Shown one piece after another: positions 17,049 to 26,472 of a stretch of DNA of 64,000 bases. Origin of the DNA: Thalassobellus sp050294475 (GTDB taxonomy: Bacteria > Bacteroidota > Bacteroidia > Flavobacteriales > Flavobacteriaceae). Made by a program: the position numbers and the translations under genes. The first letter of the stretch is position 1; the number at the start of each line of letters is the position of its first letter. The DNA lies in contig JBNKOE010000005.1 of assembly GCA_050294475.1 (NCBI GenBank), forward strand, positions 12,387 to 76,386. The letters are read 5' to 3'. The notes under the pieces are model-generated. The model was given only the letters and a program-made list of their open reading frames with translations, was not told the origin of the DNA and searched no databases.

Positions 17049-18335
17049 TTATAATGTTTTCGCTACTTTGTTTACTGCTTTAATAGTGAAATCTAAATCT
17101 TCGTAAGTTAAAGCATCAGTTATAAACCAAGTTTCAAAAGCACTTGGAGCGATATACACACCTTCATTTAGCATACCATGAAAAAAGGCTTTAAAAGTTT
17201 CATTATTACCTTTTGCAGCCGTTTCAAAATCTACAACAGGTGCTTCATCAAAATGTACAGAGATCATAGAGCCTACTCTATTTATAGTATTTGAAATATT
17301 ATTCGCTTTCAATACTTCTGCAATTCCTTTATGCAAATATGCTGTCTTTTCAGCTAAACTATTAAAAACTTCATTATCACCATTTAATTCAGTTAACATA
17401 GCTAAACCTGCTGCCATGGCTAACGGATTTCCGCTTAAAGTTCCAGCTTGATAAACAGGGCCTAATGGTGCTAAATGATTCATAATTTCATTTCTTGCTG
17501 CAAAGGCTCCAACAGGTAATCCGCCACCAATAACTTTTCCAAAGCAAACAATATCTGCTGTTATACCATATAATTCTTGGGCACCACCTTTCGCTAAACG
17601 AAATCCAGTCATTACTTCATCAAAAATCAATAATATATCATTTGCATTACATAAATCCCTTAATGCTTCTAAAAAACCTTCTTTTGGAGGAATACATCCC
17701 ATATTACCTGCAACGGGTTCAATAATAATGCAAGCTATTTCATTTTTATTAGCATTAATTAATGTTTTAACATTCTCAATATCGTTATAACGTGCTAACA
17801 ACGTATCTTTTGCAGTACCCTCTGTAACACCTGGACTATTTGGCGTACCAAAAGTAACAGCACCACTACCCGCTTGTATTAAAAATGAATCGCTGTGCCC
17901 ATGATAACAACCAGCAAATTTTATAATTTTATCTTTTCCTGTAAAACCACGTGCTAAACGAACCGCACTCATACATGCCTCGGTTCCTGAATTTACAAAC
18001 CGTATTTTATCAATATTTGGAACCATTGAAACCGCTAACTCTGCAATTTTTGTTTCAATTTCGGTTGGCATTCCAAATGATGTACCTTTTTTTGCTTTTT
18101 CAACAACAGCATCAACAACAGGCTTATATGCATGACCCAAAATCATTGGCCCCCATGAATTGATATAGTCTATTAAACGATTACCATCTTCATCATATAA
18201 ATAAGCGCCTTTTGCTTCTTTTACAAAAATTGGATTTCCACCTACTGCTTTAAAGGCTCTAACTGGCGAATTTACACCTCCAGGAATAACTTTCTCTGCT
18301 TCTAAAAATAAAGCACTACTTCTTTGATAATTCAT
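17049..18335 (-). CDS. hemL: Glutamate-1-semialdehyde 2,1-aminomutase
   Basis: A 428-residue PLP enzyme of the C5 heme pathway; it converts glutamate-1-semialdehyde to 5-aminolevulinate. Class III aminotransferase marks are FPGGVNSPVRAF-like VIPGGVNSPVRAF near the N-terminus, F-VNSGTEACMSAVRLAR, GCYHGHSD, I-FDEVMTGFR, and the PLP lysine in FGKVIGGGLPVGA. It is the last gene of a tight four-gene minus-strand operon (gaps of 6 and 4 bases and one 11-base overlap). Confidence 0.95.
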   Translation of the reverse strand: MNYQRSSALFLEAEKVIPGGVNSPVRAFKAVGGNPIFVKEAKGAYLYDEDGNRLIDYINSWGPMILGHAYKPVVDAVVEKAKKGTSFGMPTEIETKIAELAVSMVPNIDKIRFVNSGTEACMSAVRLARGFTGKDKIIKFAGCYHGHSDSFLIQAGSGAVTFGTPNSPGVTEGTAKDTLLARYNDIENVKTLINANKNEIACIIIEPVAGNMGCIPPKEGFLEALRDLCNANDILLIFDEVMTGFRLAKGGAQELYGITADIVCFGKVIGGGLPVGAFAARNEIMNHLAPLGPVYQAGTLSGNPLAMAAGLAMLTELNGDNEVFNSLAEKTAYLHKGIAEVLKANNISNTINRVGSMISVHFDEAPVVDFETAAKGNNETFKAFFHGMLNEGVYIAPSAFETWFITDALTYEDLDFTIKAVNKVAKTL

Positions 18336-18341
18336 TACTAT

Positions 18342-19364
18342 TTAATTTTTTGATATTGGTTTTACTTGTAATTCTTGCCCTATACTCAGCACCAAATCAC
18401 TTAAACCATTTAAATTTTGAAGTTCTTTTACAGTCATGTTATATTTTTTAGAAATAGAATATAACGTCTCTCCTTTTGCAACAATATGACTAATTGTTTC
18501 AGCAACCTCTTTTTTAATTTTATTATCTTCACTTACCGATTCTACAATATCTAAAACAGACTTCTTTGTTTGCAATTCCTGCCCAATACTAAGTGTTGTA
18601 TCACTTAAACCATTTATATCTTTAAGTTCATTAACAGTGAGATTATATTCTTTAGCAATAGAATACATGGTATCACCTTTTGACACAATATGTTTATGTT
18701 TAGAGCCATTATTTTTTATAATGTTTTTTTCCTCTTTTCTTACAACTACTGGCTCTTCATATTTTACATATCTATCTCCAAGCACTTCTCTATCAAGCTC
18801 ATATAACCCGTAACGTTCTATAAGAGTTATTAGTTTATTTGGGTATTTCCTATCGGTAGCATAACCAGCAGCTTTTAAACCTTTTGCCCAACCTTTATAA
18901 TCTTCTTTTTTCAATTTAAAAAGTTTAGCATAACGTTTCCTTTGGGCTAAAAATAATGAGTGATCTCTAAACGAATACTTAGGATCTTTATATTTTCTAA
19001 AACATTCTTGCTTTTTATCGTCGTCATGATACACTCTTGCCCCCGTCCAATCATGACATTTTATTCCAAAGTGGTTATTAGCTTTTACTGAAAGCGTTCC
19101 GCTACCAGAACCCGACTCTAAAACGCCTTGTGCTAGAGTAATACTGGCAGGAATACCATAAAGACTCATTTCATTTTTAGCAATATCTTTATAAGTATCT
19201 ATATATTTTTCGGTTTTATTAGCATACACTTTAGGTGTAACAACTTCTTTATTTTTAATTATTTCTTTAGAAACTACTTTAGGTCGCTTTATAACTACTG
19301 ACTTTTTTGCTTTACAACTAAAAAGCACACTAACTAAACATATTATTAATAAAACTCTATTCAT
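18342..19364 (-). CDS. Lipoprotein glucosaminidase (GH73) with two LysM domains
   Basis: A 340-residue protein that begins with a lipoprotein signal (Cys17 after VSVLFS). The catalytic domain (about 50-200) is a mannosyl-glycoprotein endo-beta-N-acetylglucosaminidase/FlgJ type. It has LAQGVLESGSGSGTLSVKAN with the likely catalytic glutamate and NHFGIKCHDW, followed by YKDPKYSFRDHSLFL. Two LysM repeats follow (about 228-272 and 291-335), each with VSKGDT/VAKGET-LYSIxKxYNxTVxEL. It should bind and cut peptidoglycan from the outer-membrane side of the periplasm. It sits between hemL and a PLP enzyme in one operon. Confidence 0.9.
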   Translation of the reverse strand: MNRVLLIICLVSVLFSCKAKKSVVIKRPKVVSKEIIKNKEVVTPKVYANKTEKYIDTYKDIAKNEMSLYGIPASITLAQGVLESGSGSGTLSVKANNHFGIKCHDWTGARVYHDDDKKQECFRKYKDPKYSFRDHSLFLAQRKRYAKLFKLKKEDYKGWAKGLKAAGYATDRKYPNKLITLIERYGLYELDREVLGDRYVKYEEPVVVRKEEKNIIKNNGSKHKHIVSKGDTMYSIAKEYNLTVNELKDINGLSDTTLSIGQELQTKKSVLDIVESVSEDNKIKKEVAETISHIVAKGETLYSISKKYNMTVKELQNLNGLSDLVLSIGQELQVKPISKN

Positions 19365-19368
19365 TAAA

Positions 19369-20280
19369 CTATTCTATTATTGGTAAATTTTTCTTTTTTA
19401 GCACATCATTCATACCATCAATTCCTTGTAAACCGCCCGTATGAATTACTAAAATTTTTGAACCCTTTGGGAAATAATTTTTCTCTATCAAATCAAAAAT
19501 ACCAAATATCACTTTCCCTGTATAAACAGGATCTAGAGGAATATTATAATCTTTTTTAAATTGATTAATGAACGTTACTAAATCTTCATTTATTTTAGCA
19601 TAACCTCCAAAATGATAATCGGTTATTAATTTCCAATGCTCTCTAATTGCAAATTTACTAATATCTTGTTGTAAAAAGTCACCTTTTAAGACAGGAAATC
19701 CTAAAACTTGTTGACTAGGTTTTGAACAATTTATGAGTCCAGAAATAGTACCACCTGTTCCAACGGCACAACATATATAATCAAAAAAAGCATCTTCATT
19801 AGTTAAAATTTCTTCACAGCCTTTAACCGCTAAATGATTCGTACCACCTTCAGGAACGAGGTAAAAATCATCAAATTCCTTTTTCAAATTATTTAAAAAG
19901 CTTTCTGATGTTTTTTCTCTGTAAAGGGTTCTAGAAACAAATTTAAACTCCATACCACATTGTTTAGCAAAACGCAATGTTGGGTTACTTTCTATTTTAC
20001 TAGCTAATTCATCACCTCTAATAATTCCAATAGTTTTAAAACCAGAAATTTGTCCTGCAGAAGCTACCGCAGCAATATGATTTGAGTAAGCGCCTCCAAA
20101 AGTAAGCAAGGTTTTAAACCCTAATTTTTGTGCTTCTATTATATTATATTTAAGCTTTCTATACTTATTTCCAGAAACAAAAGGATGTATTTCATCTTCG
20201 CGCTTTACAAACAATTCAATACCTTTTTTCTTAGGTAGTTTTACTTGCTGATTAATGCTATTTTGAAGCTTAAAAGTCAT
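19369..20280 (-). CDS. PLP-dependent enzyme, ACC deaminase/D-cysteine desulfhydrase family
   Basis: A 303-residue fold-type II PLP enzyme. The schiff-base lysine is in SGNKYRKLKYN; YSNHIAAVA binds the cofactor and GTGGT-I-SGLI forms the phosphate loop. The family includes 1-aminocyclopropane-1-carboxylate deaminase and D-cysteine desulfhydrase; the sequence alone does not settle which reaction. It overlaps the gene upstream by 11 bases and is followed four bases later by the glucosaminidase gene. The link to peptidoglycan or amino-acid turnover is a guess. Confidence 0.85.
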   Translation of the reverse strand: MTFKLQNSINQQVKLPKKKGIELFVKREDEIHPFVSGNKYRKLKYNIIEAQKLGFKTLLTFGGAYSNHIAAVASAGQISGFKTIGIIRGDELASKIESNPTLRFAKQCGMEFKFVSRTLYREKTSESFLNNLKKEFDDFYLVPEGGTNHLAVKGCEEILTNEDAFFDYICCAVGTGGTISGLINCSKPSQQVLGFPVLKGDFLQQDISKFAIREHWKLITDYHFGGYAKINEDLVTFINQFKKDYNIPLDPVYTGKVIFGIFDLIEKNYFPKGSKILVIHTGGLQGIDGMNDVLKKKNLPIIE

Positions 20281-20608
20281 GTATGCGAAGATACTTCAAA
20301 AAATGCCAAAATGTACGATGCTTTAAATAATCTAGATTAGATTCATTACTATATGCTTCGCGTTCAAAAGAAATATTACTGTAGGCATTGTGCCAATTTT
20401 TATATTGCCATAATCTTACTAAAAATTCAACAACATAAAATAAATAAAAAAGAATAATTAGCATTTCTAATTGCTGCTTTAAATGAATTTTTTCATGATT
20501 CAATAATACATTATTCAATTTTAAACTCTTTGTTTTTAAAAACACAAACGGAAAAACGGCAAGTGCTGTATAACCTTTAGGCACTATATATTTCGAGATA
20601 AAAATCAT
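20270..20608 (-). CDS. Small membrane protein with HExxH motif
   Basis: A 112-residue protein, first gene of the hemL operon. It has HEKIHLKQQ at about 38-46, an HExxH zinc-type motif. A strongly hydrophobic helix follows (LIILFYLFYVVEFLVRL), then a conserved-looking FEREAYSNE segment with a further glutamate that could be the third ligand. This arrangement recalls M56/M48-like membrane metallopeptidase cores but is much shorter than those families. I believe similar small proteins are common in flavobacteria. Function unknown; peptidase activity is speculation. Confidence 0.65.
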   Translation of the reverse strand: MIFISKYIVPKGYTALAVFPFVFLKTKSLKLNNVLLNHEKIHLKQQLEMLIILFYLFYVVEFLVRLWQYKNWHNAYSNISFEREAYSNESNLDYLKHRTFWHFLKYLRIHDF

Positions 20609-20658
20609 ACTTTATTGCTTTCAAAAATCAATCCAAAATGCATTATCTTTGTTATTAT

Positions 20659-20823
20659 ATGAAGAAATTAATTCCAGTTGAAGAAGGCGATTATTATCTA
20701 ACACCCGAAGGATATCGTTGTTTTACAGAACAATATCACTTAAAACGCGGATATTGTTGTGAAAGTGGATGTAGGCATTGCCCTTATGGATATGATAAAA
20801 AAACCAATTCTGTAAAAAAATAA
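20659..20823 (+). CDS. DUF5522 small cysteine-rich protein
   Basis: A 54-residue protein (start taken at MKKLIPVEEGDYY; a longer reading adds seven residues). It has YYLTPEGYRCFTEQYHLKRGYCC and then ESGCRHCPYGY. Four cysteines in CC-x3-C-x2-C suggest a metal or Fe-S site. The pattern matches DUF5522. It is divergent from the HExxH gene. A TAtcTTTG word just upstream (20645-20652) fits a -7 box, which would leave a very short leader. Confidence 0.75.
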   Translation: MKKLIPVEEGDYYLTPEGYRCFTEQYHLKRGYCCESGCRHCPYGYDKKTNSVKK

Positions 20824-20970
20824 CACCTATTGCTTTATACTTTTATTTAGCTAAAGCCTTGGTATGATTATTGATGCTTATAATTACGTTTGTTTATTAA
20901 AATTTTATCAGATAAAATACTTTAGAATACATTGTGCGTAAACAGATTATAACCATAAAAAAAATGCATT

Positions 20971-21534
20971 ATGAAAAATTTATTAAAAACATTACCACTT
21001 TTAGCATTGCTAATAGTAGCAACATCTTGCAGTTCAATTAAAGTAGCAACCGATTATGATAAAAACGCAAAATTTGGAGAATACAAAACCTTTGCGTTCT
21101 TTAAAACAGGTATTGATAAAGCTGAAATTAGCGATTTAGACAAAAGAAGAATACTTCGTGCCATTGAAGCTGAACTTTTAGCTAAAGGGTTTACAAAATC
21201 TGAAAACCCTGATTTATTAATAAGTCTATTTACAAAATCTCAACAACGTGTTGATGTTTACAACAATTCTTGGGGCATGGGCGCCTGGGGTTGGGGTGGA
21301 TGGGGACCATGGGGTGGCTTCGGACCTGGTTGGGGATGGGGTTACCAACCTAACACATCGGTAACAACTCAAGGTGTTTTATACATAGACCTTATTGACG
21401 CCAACAAAAAAGAATTAGTTTGGCAAGGTATGGGTACTGGCTATTTAAGCAGAAATATGGAGGAAAAAGAAGCACGCATAAAAGAGTTTGTTGCTAAAAT
21501 TATGGAAAAATACCCTCCGGGAGCACAACAATAA
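20971..21534 (+). CDS. DUF4136 lipoprotein
   Basis: A 187-residue lipoprotein: signal peptide with Cys20 in ATSC-SS. The mature protein matches DUF4136: V-x-TDYDKNAKFGEYKTFAF near the start, LLAKGFTKSENPDLLI in the middle, and VLYIDLIDANKKELVWQG near the end. A Gly/Trp-rich loop (about 97-127) is inserted in the middle. It is probably tethered to the outer membrane; the function of the family is unknown. A strong terminator follows. Confidence 0.85.
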   Translation: MKNLLKTLPLLALLIVATSCSSIKVATDYDKNAKFGEYKTFAFFKTGIDKAEISDLDKRRILRAIEAELLAKGFTKSENPDLLISLFTKSQQRVDVYNNSWGMGAWGWGGWGPWGGFGPGWGWGYQPNTSVTTQGVLYIDLIDANKKELVWQGMGTGYLSRNMEEKEARIKEFVAKIMEKYPPGAQQ

Positions 21535-21550
21535 AAAGACAACGACAAAT

Positions 21551-21582
21551 AAAAAAAGCAACCCTTTCGAGTTGCTTTTTTT
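21551..21582. terminator. Bidirectional terminator
   Basis: 12-bp perfect stem (AAAAAAAGCAAC with GTTGCTTTTTTT), 8-base loop CCTTTCGA. It lies between the DUF4136 gene and the convergent enoyl-CoA hydratase gene. Confidence 0.85.
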
Positions 21583-21599
21583 ATTTGCCTTTATATAAA

Positions 21600-22349
21600 T
21601 TACCTAAAACGTTTCAGGGTATTTTTAGTAAACTCGCTCAATACTAATTTGCCACTAATTTTAGCACGCTCTATAAGTAAATCATCCCAGTCGCTTGTAC
21701 CTTCCCAAAGTACCTGCTTCATATTTGTTAATGCTTCAGGGTTGTAACTAGCTAATTTATTTACTAAATTTTCAACAGTAATGTCTAATTCTTCAGTGGT
21801 TGATAAAACCTCAGCATACAAGCCTTTGCTTTTTGCAAATTCTGAAGAAAAAAAAGATTCGGCATCTATAGTCATTTCTGCCATTGCTGTTTTACCTATT
21901 TTTCTGGACACGGCAGGTTCTATAACAAATGGACCAATACCAATACTTAATTCACTAAGCCTTATGGAAGCGTATGTTGTAGCTAAACAATAATCGGTTG
22001 CTGCAGCTAAACCAACACCTCCTCCAACGGCCTTACCTTGTACACGACCTATAATTAACTTAGGACATTTACGCATGGCATTAATTACATTTGCAAAGCC
22101 AGAAAAAAACTTGAGTCCTGCCTCGGCATCTTCAATTTCCACAACCTCATTAAAACTAGCACCTGCACAAAAAGTTCTATCGCCTCCACTTTTTAAAACA
22201 ATGACTTTAATTTCATCATTTCCTCCTGCACTAATAATTGTTTGCTCTAATTTAGAGAGTAAATCACTAGGCATTGAATTTCTATTCGGATGATAAAACT
22301 CTATATATCCTACATTATTTTCTATATTTAAGGTAACGTATGCTTCCAT
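21600..22349 (-). CDS. Enoyl-CoA hydratase/isomerase family protein
   Basis: About 249 residues (start set at the internal Met of MEAYVTLNIENN; the reading can be extended 11 residues). It is a crotonase-fold enzyme with the CoA-binding and oxyanion segments FCAGASFNEV and VQGKAVGGGVGLAAATDY, and the RLSELSIGIGPFVI block. In this family the enzymes hydrate or isomerise enoyl-CoA. The sequence looks closest to methylglutaconyl-CoA hydratase-like members in Bacteroidota, but the substrate cannot be fixed. The gene stands alone. Confidence 0.85.
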   Translation of the reverse strand: MEAYVTLNIENNVGYIEFYHPNRNSMPSDLLSKLEQTIISAGGNDEIKVIVLKSGGDRTFCAGASFNEVVEIEDAEAGLKFFSGFANVINAMRKCPKLIIGRVQGKAVGGGVGLAAATDYCLATTYASIRLSELSIGIGPFVIEPAVSRKIGKTAMAEMTIDAESFFSSEFAKSKGLYAEVLSTTEELDITVENLVNKLASYNPEALTNMKQVLWEGTSDWDDLLIERAKISGKLVLSEFTKNTLKRFR

Positions 22350-22453
22350 TTTACTAATAAATTTACTGGTTGAAATATACATAAAATTATTAGTAACAGA
22401 TGTTACATTCTTTTATTATAAGTTAAGGATATTTGCAAAAACAAATTATAATT

Positions 22454-22759
22454 ATGGGTTTATTAGATATGTTATTTGGAAATAAAAAAAATATGATTAA
22501 CGATTTTAAACAAAGAGGTGCTGTTATAATTGATGTGCGCACTAGTGGCGAATACAGCCAAGGAGCTATTCCTGGGTCTAAAAATATACCGTTACAAAAC
22601 ATTAACTCTCAAATTAAAGAAATAAAAAAACTAAACAAACCAGTAATTACTTGTTGCGCTAGCGGTATGCGTTCTGGTAATGCTGCAGCCATTTTAAAAA
22701 GCAATGGTATTGAAGCAATGAATGGCGGTGGATGGACTAGTTTAAGTAGTAATTTATAA
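22454..22759 (+). CDS. Rhodanese-like domain protein
   Basis: A single rhodanese domain of about 101 residues. The ATG at 22454 gives MGLLDMLFGNKK; the longer reading starts with TTG. The active loop is TCCASGMRSG with the catalytic cysteine, and the V-x-IDVRTSGEYSQGAIPGSKNIPL segment is standard. Such proteins carry persulfide sulfur in the cytoplasm. Its 3' end overlaps the convergent DUF4230 gene by six bases. Confidence 0.9.
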   Translation: MGLLDMLFGNKKNMINDFKQRGAVIIDVRTSGEYSQGAIPGSKNIPLQNINSQIKEIKKLNKPVITCCASGMRSGNAAAILKSNGIEAMNGGGWTSLSSNL

Positions 22760-23368
22760 TTCTAAATTCTCAAAGTCATTAACAGATTGCATTGGGTTTT
22801 CGTTATATTTTAACGTCCAGCCTAAAGAGTTTGTGAGAATATAAAATTTTGAGAGTTCACTAATTAATCTATTTTTAGCATTCAGCTTTAAATCGGATGC
22901 TTCTAGTTTTTTATTTAATGATTGTTTTACACTATTTTTAATATTGTTGTAATCTTTGGCCTCAAACGGATTTAAAAAATCTGCCTGTATATCATAATAT
23001 TCCAACTCTGGATTTATTTTTATTTCTTCTTTAGGAATACTTAAAATAGTAAGTGTTTTAGCAACCTCATCAACTTCAAATTCAATTTTACTTAAATCGT
23101 AAGAAATTAAAACTTCGGCATTAACAACCACGAGTGCTTTTTTATCTGAGGTGTAATAATCGCCAAAAATATCTTTTGAGTTTTTATAACTAAAAACTTC
23201 GCTAAAATGACCTTCGGTAACAACTAGCTTTCCAACATTTTTAATTTGCTCCTGTATAAGTGCAGAATTTTCCTGAAGTATTATTTTATCTTCCTTTTTA
23301 TCTTCACAATATTTAAAAGTGAAAAGGATTATTAAAGTTACAATAACCCCGAATAGAATTTTTCTCAT
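22754..23368 (-). CDS. DUF4230 membrane-anchored protein
   Basis: A 204-residue protein with one N-terminal membrane segment (3-18). The DUF4230 domain follows: L-VVTEGHFSEVFSYK, then ALVVVNAEVLISYDLSKI and LTILSIPKEEI. The domain resembles stomatin/SPFH-like strands. It is probably anchored in the inner membrane facing outward. Function unknown. The gene is convergent with the rhodanese gene. Confidence 0.8.
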   Translation of the reverse strand: MRKILFGVIVTLIILFTFKYCEDKKEDKIILQENSALIQEQIKNVGKLVVTEGHFSEVFSYKNSKDIFGDYYTSDKKALVVVNAEVLISYDLSKIEFEVDEVAKTLTILSIPKEEIKINPELEYYDIQADFLNPFEAKDYNNIKNSVKQSLNKKLEASDLKLNAKNRLISELSKFYILTNSLGWTLKYNENPMQSVNDFENLEL

Positions 23369-23576
23369 GCACTAATTTAGAAATATTTTAGAACTAACAT
23401 GATTTTAGCGAATGAAAGTTAAAACATTTTTAAACTTAAAAACTTCATATAAAGCAAAAAACATCAGTTTATCTTCGACATATGAAGTCTAACTAATGTA
23501 ATCAACTCTAATTTAATAGCATTACAAATATATAATACCTAATCGGTTTCTTAATTAAATGAAGGTTAAACTAACA

Positions 23577-24227
23577 TTAAATTAAGTTATTCCTTTTTGC
23601 CTTTTGAACGGCTTCTAATTTATTATGCACCTGCAATTTTTTATAAATATTTTCAATATGTTTTCTAACAGTACCTATAGATAAAATTAAATTATCGGCA
23701 ATTAAATTATAACTTAAGCCTTTACTTAAATGTTCTAACACCTCAACCTCTCTAACAGTTAATTTAATATCTTCTTGCTCTTGAATATTTTCTATATCTA
23801 AAGGATTTCTTAGTAGTTTTAAAGTTTTCATGGCTATAGACGGATTCATAGCTGCGCCACCATTTAGAGTGTCTTTAATACCGTCATACAACCCTTTGGC
23901 ATTAACTTCTTTAAGCAAATAGCCGTCAGCTCCTGCCTTTATAGCATTAAAAATGTTTTCATCATTATCAAAAACAGTAAGCATAACGATTTTAATATGT
24001 GGATATTTTTGTTTGATTATTTCAGTTGCTTCAATTCCATTTAATACTGGCATTTCAATATCCATTAGAATTAAGTCGATGTTATGATTTTCTTCAAGTT
24101 TAACTAATAAATCTGAACCATTTAATGCCGAAAAGCTAATTTTCAAACTATCAAAAAACGATAATTTCTCTGCAACCATTCTTATTAAAAAAGAATTATC
24201 ATCTACTATAACTATTTTAATATTCAT
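23577..24227 (-). CDS. NarL/LuxR-type response regulator
   Basis: A 216-residue regulator: receiver domain 1-120 with phospho-acceptor Asp56 in LMDIEMPVLNG, and a LuxR helix-turn-helix at about 150-212 (LTVREVEVLEHLSKGLSYNLIA, then SIGTVRKHIENIYKKL). It lies 11 bases downstream of the TPR histidine kinase gene on the same strand, so the two almost certainly form a cognate pair. Targets are unknown. Confidence 0.93.
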   Translation of the reverse strand: MNIKIVIVDDNSFLIRMVAEKLSFFDSLKISFSALNGSDLLVKLEENHNIDLILMDIEMPVLNGIEATEIIKQKYPHIKIVMLTVFDNDENIFNAIKAGADGYLLKEVNAKGLYDGIKDTLNGGAAMNPSIAMKTLKLLRNPLDIENIQEQEDIKLTVREVEVLEHLSKGLSYNLIADNLILSIGTVRKHIENIYKKLQVHNKLEAVQKAKRNNLI

Positions 24228-24238
24228 TTCTTAACTGG

Positions 24239-26185
24239 TTAGATTACTAATGTTATTGATGTCCCTTTATTTAAGTCACTTTTAATTTTCAAATTAGCAT
24301 TTATATCATGAGCTCTCTTTTTCATATTGTTAAGCCCGTTTCCTAATGTTGTTTCATTTTCTTCAAACCCATTTCCGTTATCTTCAACCATAAACGCTAT
24401 GCTCTGTTTTGTTTTTTTTATATCAACAGTAACATTTGAAGCTTTAGAATATTTTATGGCATTATTTATTGCTTCTTGAATAATTCTATAAATATTCATA
24501 CCCACAACCGACTTAAATTCTAAATCCTTTGAAAGAGTTTTATCAATATTAAACTCAAAATCTATTGAATTAGATACTTGATCTGCATTATCAATAAAAT
24601 TGGAAATGCGCCCTTGCAAATCCTCTAAAGAAATGGCATTTTTATTCATTGCCCATATCGTATCTCGCAATTCATAAATAGTATCTTTTGTAAAAGAACT
24701 AATCGTATTTAACTTGCTACTTAGCTTATCATTTTTAATTTTAAAACCATATTGCAAATTATCTATAGACGAAATAATGAAGGTTAATTGAGCCCCTATA
24801 TTATCATGTAAATCGCGTGATATTTTTAAGCGTTGTTCGTTTAGTTTATTTTGTGTTTCAATTTTAACCAACGCTTCTTTTAATTCGCTTTCTTTTTTAA
24901 GTTGCTCATTTTTTAATTTTTGTTGCTTATAAATAAGATAACCTAATAGAGATAAAACAATTATTAAAACACCCAAGCCAATTATTTGAGTATTTTTTTG
25001 ATTTAAATGAAGTTCTTTTTCGGCTAAATCTGCCCGTTGTGTCTCAATTTCCTTCTCTCTCTCTACAGTATTATATTTTTCTTGAATTTCTGCAACTTCT
25101 TTGGTTACCCTACTACTAAAAATAGTATCATTTATTGCTTTAAACAAACGTTTATAATAAATTACACTATCTGGGTTTTTCTTGATAGCAAAATATGTTG
25201 AAAACTTATCGTAAGCATCCATTTTAAGTTCATTCGCATTAGATGCTTTAGCAAGACTCAAACCTAATCTTAAATAATCCTCTACTTCGGTATACCTTCC
25301 TATATCTAAATTGATTCCTCCTAAGTGAATTGCTGTACTAGCAATTCCATAATTATCATTTAATTTTTTTCTTAAATTCAACGATTTTAAAATTAAACTA
25401 AAAGCTTTATCAGAGCTACCTTTTTCATATAAAACACCTCCATAATTATTATACAAAGCAGCCAATTCACTTTCAAAATTATGTTTCTTAGCTAACTTTA
25501 TACCTTTTTCATAATACAAAGAACTTTTTGTGTTATCATTTAAAAGATAATAAGCATTAGCAATATTATTATAAGAATGTACTAAAGCCTTATAATCTTT
25601 AATTTCTTTATTAGTTTTAGCTATTTCTAAATGAATATTAAGTGCTTTTTTATACTGCTTTAGCCCTTTATAGATATTAGCCATATTGTTTTCTATAGCT
25701 ATTGTATATCTTAAATGATTTCTACTTTTATATATTTTTAAAGCTTTAGTGGCATAAAAAATGGCCGAATCCATTTCAAATGTATTTTGATAAACAAGTC
25801 CAATTTTATTATACAATCCTGCAATGCCTAATGTATCAAGTAATTTTGTTCTAATTTTTAAGGACTTCCTATAATAATTTAACGATTTAGAATATGCTGC
25901 TAACCCATAATACAAGATTCCAATATCATTAAATGCCTGAGCTTCTCCTACCTTGTTATGAGTATTTTTAGATAGATTTAAAGCAAGGTTTCCATATACA
26001 AAAGCAGAATCGATTGATATATTTCTGTAATACCAACATAAATCACTGTAAGACTTAATTTTTATTGAATCTTTTGGGTTAGAATAAATTACTTGCTTTA
26101 AACTATCAATAATTTTTTTTGTGTCCTGAGAAAAAGAGCAAAAACAAAACAACATGAATACTATAAAGACAAACTTATTCTTCAT
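24239..26185 (-). CDS. TPR-containing sensor histidine kinase (HisKA_3 type)
   Basis: A 648-residue kinase. Signal peptide (1-19), then an extracytoplasmic TPR-rich region (about 40-355), one membrane helix (400-418) and a cytoplasmic coiled coil. The HisKA_3 domain has His460 in ISRDLHDNIGAQLTFI, and the ATPase domain shows EAINNAIKYSKASNV, VEDNGNGF and GNGLNNMKKRA. This is the usual partner of NarL-type regulators, and one lies directly downstream. TPR sensors of this kind are common in Bacteroidota; the ligand is unknown. Confidence 0.93.
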   Translation of the reverse strand: MKNKFVFIVFMLFCFCSFSQDTKKIIDSLKQVIYSNPKDSIKIKSYSDLCWYYRNISIDSAFVYGNLALNLSKNTHNKVGEAQAFNDIGILYYGLAAYSKSLNYYRKSLKIRTKLLDTLGIAGLYNKIGLVYQNTFEMDSAIFYATKALKIYKSRNHLRYTIAIENNMANIYKGLKQYKKALNIHLEIAKTNKEIKDYKALVHSYNNIANAYYLLNDNTKSSLYYEKGIKLAKKHNFESELAALYNNYGGVLYEKGSSDKAFSLILKSLNLRKKLNDNYGIASTAIHLGGINLDIGRYTEVEDYLRLGLSLAKASNANELKMDAYDKFSTYFAIKKNPDSVIYYKRLFKAINDTIFSSRVTKEVAEIQEKYNTVEREKEIETQRADLAEKELHLNQKNTQIIGLGVLIIVLSLLGYLIYKQQKLKNEQLKKESELKEALVKIETQNKLNEQRLKISRDLHDNIGAQLTFIISSIDNLQYGFKIKNDKLSSKLNTISSFTKDTIYELRDTIWAMNKNAISLEDLQGRISNFIDNADQVSNSIDFEFNIDKTLSKDLEFKSVVGMNIYRIIQEAINNAIKYSKASNVTVDIKKTKQSIAFMVEDNGNGFEENETTLGNGLNNMKKRAHDINANLKIKSDLNKGTSITLVI

Positions 26186-26190
26186 AAAAA

Positions 26191-26472
26191 TTAATACTTA
26201 TCAAATATAAATTTTTGAATTAAAATTAATTCTTGGATTACCTTAAATAACCGATTAGGAAGTGTACTATGAAAATCATCAAATAATAAAATCTTTTGAT
26301 GATTTATTATATGCTTAGCCTTTTCAATTTTATATTTATTTTCCAAATTAATTAAAATCTTTTTTCCATTTTTATTAATGTGATTAATCGCTAAAAAAAA
26401 CTTAATAATAAATAAAACTAAAATAAATATTACCGAAGTTATTGTAATATTAAAAAACAAATTAAGATTCAT
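26191..26472 (-). CDS. Small membrane protein ahead of the TPR kinase
   Basis: A 93-residue protein (ATG at 26472; a TTG start would add two residues). It has one hydrophobic helix (about 5-28) followed by a Lys/Asn-rich tail ending LIQKFIFDKY. It ends five bases before the kinase start, so it is the first gene of the kinase-regulator operon. I do not recognise a family. It could be an accessory sensor subunit; that rests only on position. Confidence 0.5.
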   Translation of the reverse strand: MNLNLFFNITITSVIFILVLFIIKFFLAINHINKNGKKILINLENKYKIEKAKHIINHQKILLFDDFHSTLPNRLFKVIQELILIQKFIFDKY

